A DNA stretch of 64,000 nucleotides, taken from positions 2,075,987-2,139,986 of the forward strand of contig CM042089.1 of assembly GCA_023512835.1 (NCBI GenBank), given 5' to 3'. Positions 54,005 through 64,000 of this stretch are shown here, piece after piece. The DNA is from Taxillus chinensis. Its lineage: Eukaryota; Streptophyta; Magnoliopsida; Santalales; Loranthaceae. Every line of letters begins with the position of its first letter. The first letter of the stretch is position 1. Position numbers and translations under genes: made by a program. The notes beneath the pieces are model-generated. The model saw only the letters and a program-made list of their open reading frames with translations, did no database searches and was not told where the DNA came from.

Positions 54005-55734
54005 CCCTTTGGTCGAAGTGCCATTAGAGATTCCCATACATCACTCCTAGTATATGCCTGCGCCTGTAAAACTTGGAATTTGCAAGAGGGCCAAGTGTGA
54101 GAGCGTGCCTCCAAGATATCCTAAAGTTGCGCCTGATCCAGGAAATTCACTGGTGTGTGGACATTAGCGATGTGGTCGCAAAATCGACTCAGGCACAGCT
54201 AATGAGGGATCATGGTTTTTTTTCTTTTTTGAAGTGAAACTGAGAAAGATATCAGTGGTGGTGGGGAAGTTTAGGAGTTGGTCCTACGTCTAGCTGACAC
54301 AATCGTGTTATTTGACCCCGTAAACATTATTTAATTAATCTAATATTTTCCGGTTTTGGTCGAACATGAACTCTTAAATCTTTTTAGACCACCTTTAAAA
54401 GCACAAATTGAAGACTGGTATGTATTTTAAAAGTTATTTTTATACATGGCCATGTCATACATTAAATACAATATACACATTACACACTAAACAAAAAATA
54501 CCCAGGTGTGCAAATACACGTGGGATTACGAATTATAGGCACATAATTCACAGGGTGGTAATCCAAAAAATATAGTGCGTAAAAGTTTCGGTGCAAACGG
54601 TCAAAAACAATTCATTTGAATATGATTATTGGAAACAAAAACAACCAAACAATTCTAGAACAAACCAAGCTCTACCAAGTGTAAGAATTAAACCGCATAA
54701 AGAAACAAGATCATACATGCCTCGAGAATTGTTCCATATAAATAATTTAAGTTGAAAGCATATCTAAATATTTTGCTAGAATTTGATCAAGTTATAATTT
54801 TACAATTTGTCATGACTTTAGAAACTCTAATTTAGTTCTTAATTGCTTGATGGGACATTACCCGTTGTAATATATATATATATATATATAATTCTAACTT
54901 TGTAATTTACACGTATTTACACTTGAACACTCAAATGTTTAATCTCGTGATCGAATTGTTGATTTTTTTTTATCGAGACACATGTTTATTTACCTATTTT
55001 GTTGTCTCTAACAAAAATTATACTCTTTATTTTATTCTCAAACATTGATGTCTAAATATAGATATAATGTGCCTAAAATTGATAGCTCTTTAATATTGAT
55101 GTTTTATTTGAGCTTTTAAAAAGGCTTGTTTTTTTTAATAAAACATTTGAAATATAGATTCCATAATGATTAGTCTCTTTGTGATAAAAATTTGAGAATA
55201 AAATAAAAAATATTTTTGAAAACTAACACGCAGACTAACAAAATGATTAATCTCGCTGTTATGGGAGGTTCAACTGTTTTTTTTCCATAGAATAAAAAAG
55301 TATCACTTATTATTTTTCATTTTACTTTTTTTTTTTAGCCTGAACGGATGGTTACTCAAAAAAAAAAAAATTTGTGTAATTAACTCGTGAAATCGCTATG
55401 AAGTCATAGCTTATAGTATGAACAACCGGGTTTTTTTTCTCCTTCTAGTGATCTAATATGCTGCCACTCCGTTATTATTATTTACCGATTACATAATTTC
55501 AATTGTACTATCATTTCGATCGTTGGGTTTCAATCTGACCCTGAAATTGTGTGTATCACACAATTCTAGGACCGAATAGAGGGAGCTTGTAGGTACACAA
55601 TTGTGTGTAGCGAGAAAAAGCCGTGTATCCATATCCAAGCTTGTAGGGACCAAAATTTATTACAAATTAATTAAAATCTTCATGAACAAAAAAGAAAGTG
55701 CATGAATCAACAGTGGTGTAAATTATGAAAATAC
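54005..55734. other. Sequence present only in duplication unit 1
   Basis: Lies where unit 2 has about 40 bases. AT-rich, no open frame of interest, an (AT)n tract near 54872-54891 and a short palindromic patch near 55545-55610 ('tgtgtatcacacaa', then 'acacaattgtgtgtag'). It may be an insertion in unit 1 or a deletion from unit 2; no clear terminal repeats. Confidence 0.5.
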
Positions 55735-55826
55735 ATTGTAAAGGTATTTCTGAAAATAACATTTAAAAGCAATTAGGGTAAAAGAAATTATGAAAATATT
55801 TTAAAAAGTATTTAAAATGAGAAATG

Positions 55827-55963
55827 ATATGTGCAATTGGTTGACAATATCATCACGAGATCGTGATTAATGTGAATGGTCATAATTTATTTATTTTTAT
55901 CCTCTTCTCGTGATGATTTGATATGTTATCATGTCGTTAGGGTAATCCATTAATTACACATCA
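55827..55963. mobile_element. Short hairpin MITE in unit 1
   Basis: Starts 'tgatatgtgcaattggttg', contains inverted words 'atcatcacgaga' (about 55850) and 'tctcgtgatgat' (about 55908), and ends 'attaattacacatca'. The outer ends are also inverted relative to each other. Same family as 34364-34493; its orthologue in unit 2 is 59141-59273, so it inserted before the duplication. Confidence 0.6.
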
Positions 55964-56491
55964 CCTATGATACTTAACATTACTCGTTTAAAATATATAG
56001 CATGTGACTAGTGTGTCTTTTTTTAAAAAGGTCAAACCATATGTTAAAAATAGAAGCATGTTGCGCAAGCTTTTCTCATGCACACCTAATGTGATAATAT
56101 TCTATTGGTTCTAACCAAATCATGAGAAAAAGCTTGACCAAATCACTAGCCAACGAAATACCATCTTGTCAAGTGTGCAAGGTAAAAACCCAAAATCAAT
56201 TAGACAGTACTTTTATGCAAGCCACAATTAGACATTACTTTTGTGCTTAAAATTTAACAATATGTTTTCATATATACATTTCATTCGTCACAATTGGTAA
56301 CTGAATTGCTGGTAGCTATTTGAAACGTAATAGCATTCCAAGGCAGTCCACCATAGTAGAAGAGGCAAATATGAAACAAAGGCAAAGAAAGGCAAAACTG
56401 ATATTACTTGTGTTCTCAAGTATTTCATAAGATTCAATGCAAATACTAAACCGATAAACAATCCTTAAAATATAAACTGAAGCAACCAAAA

Positions 56492-58210
<1,719 letters not shown>

Positions 58211-58455
58211 AGTCCAGATCAAATCAGTCGCATCCGTTGTGTCTGCTGCATGGCTCTATATTAATTATCGGTACGTAACTATTGTTTTTTATGCGCGGAA
58301 AAACAAACTAGTCATTAATTAAATGAGTATAAATATAATGCAATAATGCAATTGACGGATAAGAAAATCAATACGACATTAAAATCCCTTGATATGCACC
58401 CACGGCTAATTTAAACAGAATAAAACCAAATCCCTTAAAGGGTGATAGCCCTTTA

Positions 58456-58490
58456 AAAAATGCATACACACACACACACACACACACTGG
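58456..58490. repeat. (CA)n microsatellite
   Basis: 'acacacacac' tract in block C of unit 1; the equivalent place in unit 2 (about 62140) has an 'atatatacacaca' variant. Confidence 0.8.
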
Positions 58491-59140
58491 TCAATATCGC
58501 ACGATCCTTGCGTGCAATTTATATTAGGAATCACCTTAATCAATCAAAACCGATACAAGCGAGGTTTAAACCTGTTTTTCTTTCTGTTCTTATTTATATT
58601 GCTGCTATATTGAGTGAATATGTAATTGTTACATAGATGGAGCTGGTGGATATTAAGTATGAAAATTTATTCAGATTTGCCTTAGGCGTTGGGGGAGGAA
58701 AATTTAAACGGCCAATCATTATGGAAAATGCAATATTTATTGGAATTCCCGCGAACCTTATCTAGAGGGCTATAAAATCTTACTGAGAATTGCCCAAGAC
58801 AGGAACACAAGTGCACACTTCCCATTGTATTTGTTTATTTATTTTGTATAATTATTTGTTCTATTCCATTTGGGGCATGATAAATTTCATAATGCCTACG
58901 TACATAGTGCATTTGCATATCTCATATTAGGCCATCTGTTGTGAACACCAGGGAAAGGGAAGGGAGGGTGGTGACTGGTGGTTCGTCATTAATTTCTAAT
59001 TTCTCCTTACAAATTACAATATCCTTGCCTTAGTTTGCCTACGTGCATCTGTTGTAAAGGTATTTCTGAAAATAGCATTTAAAAGCAATTAGTGTAAAAG
59101 AAATTATGAAAATGTTTTAAAAAGTATTTAAAATGAGAAA

Positions 59141-59273
59141 TGGTATGTATAATCGATTGATGGTATTTATTACGAGATCATAATTGATGTGAATAGTCAC
59201 AATTTATTTATTTTTTATTTTCTTCTCGTAATGATTTGATATGTTATCACGTCGTCAATCAATTACCCAACAC
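59141..59273. mobile_element. Short hairpin MITE in unit 2
   Basis: Copy of the element at 55827-55963. The internal arms read 'ttattacgaga' and 'tctcgtaatga'; relative to unit 1 a base has changed in both arms so that pairing is kept. Confidence 0.6.
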
Positions 59274-59705
59274 CTATGGTACTTAACATGACTCATTTAA
59301 AATGTACTAGTGTGTCTTTTTACCCCTCTATAAATTAATCTTTTCTTTTTAAAAAAAGGTTAAATCATATGTTAAAAAAATTCAATGCTACATAGAAGCA
59401 TTTTGCGCAGGCCTCTCCCGTGCACACCTAACTAAATTGGTGGTAGCTATTTGAAACGTAATAGCATTTCGAGATGGTCTGCCCCAGTAGACGAGGCAGA
59501 TATTTTATGACTCATGAAACCAAAAAATTAAATAACATAAGCCATCATATGAAACAAAGGCAAATAAAGTCAAAACTAATATTATTTGAGTTCTCAAGTA
59601 TTTAATAAGATTCAATGCAAATATTACACCGATAAACAATCCTCAAAATATAAACTAGAGCAACCAAAATTAAACATAAATAATATACAAAGGTGTGCAG
59701 TTGAA

Positions 59706-61680
<1,975 letters not shown>

Positions 61681-61912
61681 ATATTGATAGTCCAGATCAA
61701 ATCAGTCGCATACATTGTGTCTGCTGCATATGGCTCTATATTAATTAATTATCGCGCGGTACGTAATTAATTTTTTTTTTTATGCGCGGAAAAACAAACT
61801 AGTTATTAATTAAATATGAGTATATAAATAAATATAATGCAATAATGCAATTGACCGATTAGAAAATCAATACGACATTAAAATCCCTTGATATGCACCC
61901 ACGGCTATTTTA

Positions 61913-62100
61913 GAGCACTGGCATTGATGATGAAAAAAAAAAGTACTTTTTAAAAAAATTGATGAATTCATTGAAGATGTATGCATTGGTGTCACCAAAA
62001 TTTGATGAAAAATATTTAGCTTTTAATGATTCGGCGCAAATCATCAAAATTTGCATTTGCATCGGTCTTTGGTGAGACCGATGATATGATGCCAGTGCTC
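61913..62100. mobile_element. 188-bp Tourist-like MITE with TTA duplication
   Basis: The left end GAGCACTGGCATTGATGATG and the right end ATGATATGATGCCAGTGCTC are inverted repeats (12-13 bp exact at the tips). TTA flanks both ends (61910-61912 and 62101-62103). Unit 1 has an uninterrupted 'ggctaatttaaacagaat' at the matching place, so this inserted after the duplication. No coding capacity. Confidence 0.88.
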
Positions 62101-62202
62101 TTAAACAGAATAAAACCAAATCCCTTAATTATATATAATTATATATACACACATAGACAGACTAATCAATATCGCACGATCCTTTAATCAATCAAAACCG
62201 AT

Positions 62203-63395
62203 TATCATATTTATATTAGCGCCAATAAATCGTAAAAAAAACCCAAACTTAATTTGAGGCCGAGAGGTGAAGAAATCACCATCGGCAAGGGCTACGCGAG
62301 TCGCTGGCCTCCATCCAACTTCGCCATGATGGAGTGGCGAGCAGAGGCTTAGGCCATCACGGTGTCATACGTTTGGGGTGCTGAAACCAGAGCAGATATT
62401 ACGGAGGCGACAAAGATGAAACATTTCCTATAGTTGTACGCCGTTCTGATGTTACGGTGAACTGGATGCATCATCTGAATGACTGAATCTGAGTAGATTT
62501 GATTCACAAGTACTGTAATGGAAATCCCTCTAGATTTGATTCACAAGTGTAATAGCATGCTGCATATATAGCGAACATATATCATTTTAGCATTTGTAAT
62601 AGAACAAGGTAATATTGTTTGTTTGGGCCGGGGTTGGAGCTATTTCTCTAGCTAGAATGCTTAGCTTTTGATTTGCATCGATTGCATTCATTGTTGAGGG
62701 TAAAATATAGAATCAGCTTCTAGATGTGACTCTAGTGAACTCATCTGGGTTGCATCTTGTGTATGATGTATAGATGTATAAATGAGGGCTAATATATATT
62801 AGCATAGTTTAGCCTGTGTTTTCCGTGTTGGGTGACACCAAAACGTGTCAGTGGGAGTGCTTTATGGCTATACTAGAAATATCCTCATTACCCTGCATTT
62901 TAACATTACCAAACTGGCTCACACAGCTTTACTCATTTTTCTCTGAGCTTGGATTCCATTTTAATCTATATATCTTTATGTCCAACATGCGTTGTTCCAT
63001 TGTTATTGGCGTCATTGTCATGTACCTTTGGAGTCTCCACAAATAAAGTTTTGGTAGAAGCATTTATGGGCTGCATTTCTTCCACGCAAAGTAGAAAACT
63101 CCCCCGGATATGAAGATTCTTCTGTATGGAATGGGTTGGGTGGGAGCTGTAGAAGGAGGGAAAGGAATCTCTTTGCTGACTGGGTCTATTAATTTACTCA
63201 TCTTCTCTAAAAATTCTACTTGTCTACTTCTATTTTTGCTTTCTGTATGAAGTTTTAAATTGATAATTTAAGTGGCATTCTACCTTTCTGGGAAGGTATG
63301 TGTTTATGACTAAAATCCATTATTATTTTTATCGATCTCATTCTTAAATGCAGTTCTAACTATGTTGTTTCATAAGCTATTTACTGCGCTTGCTT
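62203..63395. other. 1.2-kb stretch present only in duplication unit 2
   Basis: Replaces the direct join of 'aaaaccga' to 'tacaa' seen in unit 1 (about 58550). Mixed composition with a GC-richer start (62260-62400). No recognised domain or clear terminal repeats. It could be a transposon, or ancestral sequence lost from unit 1. Confidence 0.45.
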
Positions 63396-63744
63396 ACCGA
63401 TACAACTGAGGTTTAAACCTGTATTTCTTTCTGTTCTTATTTATATTGCTGCTATATTGAGTGAATATGTAATTGTGTTACATAGATGGAGCTGGTGGAT
63501 ATTGAGTATGAAAATTTATTTCTTTGCCAGGCCTATATTATAGAGTGCTGTTCTTAAATCTGTTTTTGGGCTAGACTGTATTCATCTATTTATTTGTTTT
63601 TGTTTATTGTGCACAACTGTGTTTTGCTTAATATTACGGGATGAAATTTATTTCTTTGATAGGCCTATATTATAGAGTACTGTGTTTTGTTTATTGTGCA
63701 CACCTCTATTTATTTCTTTGTAGGATGGATGGATCCCCATTCTG

Positions 63745-64000
63745 ACAGTTCTGGTCGGGGCTCTATATGATTGACATCTCTGAGTACAGGATTCTTGCAG
63801 TGGAGGCCGTAATTTCCATTGCTGGGTTGGTTTATTCCACAAATACTGGTTTTGACAGTTTATTAGATACTCTTATTGCAAGTGCCAAGCCATCTCTCCA
63901 GTCTGGTGGTGTTGCGAAGCAGGCCTTGTTTTCAATAGCTCAGTGTATAACTGTTCTTTGTCTGGCTGCGGGTGATCAGCAGCACAAATTTTGCAATGCC
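63745..64000 (+). pseudogene. CAND1-like fragment at the window edge, partial
   Basis: The plus frame at about 63800-63990 reads GLVYSTNTGFDSLLDTLI, then SAKPSLQSGGVAKQALFSIA and QCITVLCLAAGDQQ. This closely matches a HEAT-repeat segment of plant CAND1 (cullin-associated and neddylation-dissociated protein 1), which exchanges F-box receptors on SCF ligases. The residues just upstream (SIA, EAV) and the last ones (HKFCNA) fit the family less well, and an in-frame stop lies at about 63744. So this is either one exon of an intact gene running off the window or a fragment. I lean to fragment or pseudogene, with low certainty. Confidence 0.6.

Overview
This is plant nuclear DNA and almost certainly from a eudicot. 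Genes are AT-rich, split by short GT-AG introns, and their spliced products match plant-specific families (PHR1-type MYB-CC factor, SUVR-type SET protein with a WIYLD domain, JASON-like protein). Intergenic DNA is very AT-rich and carries many small inverted-repeat transposon relics (MITEs). I could not fix the species. All exon models were made by eye from splice signals, reading phase and remembered family consensus. Each multi-exon model below keeps one open frame across every junction.

Layout. 1-5.4 kb: AT-rich intergenic DNA with a degenerate tandem duplication. 6.1-15.3 kb (minus): G3BP-like NTF2/RRM protein, nine coding exons. 18.1-25.2 kb (plus): SUVR2-like SET-domain protein with a long 5'UTR intron. 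25.3-30.3 kb: repeat-rich gap with a TTA-flanked MITE and a GC-rich Pack-MULE-like element. 30.4-32.7 kb (plus): ribosomal protein uL14 (RPL23). 33.1-34.5 kb: a dead PPR fragment, unidentified sequence and a MITE. 35.7-39.5 kb (plus): nine-exon gene that I read as a plant FANCF (Fanconi anaemia core complex) homologue. 40.7-46.9 kb (plus): PHR1-type phosphate-starvation regulator. 47.2-47.8 kb: repeats behind PHR1. 48.6-50.0 kb (minus): JASON-like protein with an N-terminal lipidation signal. 51.4-53.3 kb (plus): hnRNP-type protein with two RRMs. 53.7-63.5 kb: a tandem segmental duplication (two units of about 4.9 kb), each with a five-exon minus-strand gene for a ubiquitin-eL40 ribosomal protein fusion. 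63.75-64.0 kb: a CAND1-like fragment cut by the window edge.

How the genes relate. They are ordinary, unlinked housekeeping or regulatory genes rather than an operon-like system. From memory, NTF2/RRM, SUVR2, FANCF and JASON-like genes also lie close together in this order on Arabidopsis chromosome 5 (about AT5G43960 to AT5G44040), which would make this an ancestral syntenic block interrupted by RPL23, PHR1 and other genes.

The most unusual part is the duplicated ubiquitin-eL40 pair. Both copies carry extra residues exactly at the ubiquitin/eL40 junction and altered C-terminal tails. Copy 2 has a fully open frame with all splice sites intact. Copy 1 has lost one splice donor, so its ubiquitin moiety would read into a short tail ending CVLL. 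Comparing the two units shows MITE insertions with their empty sites.
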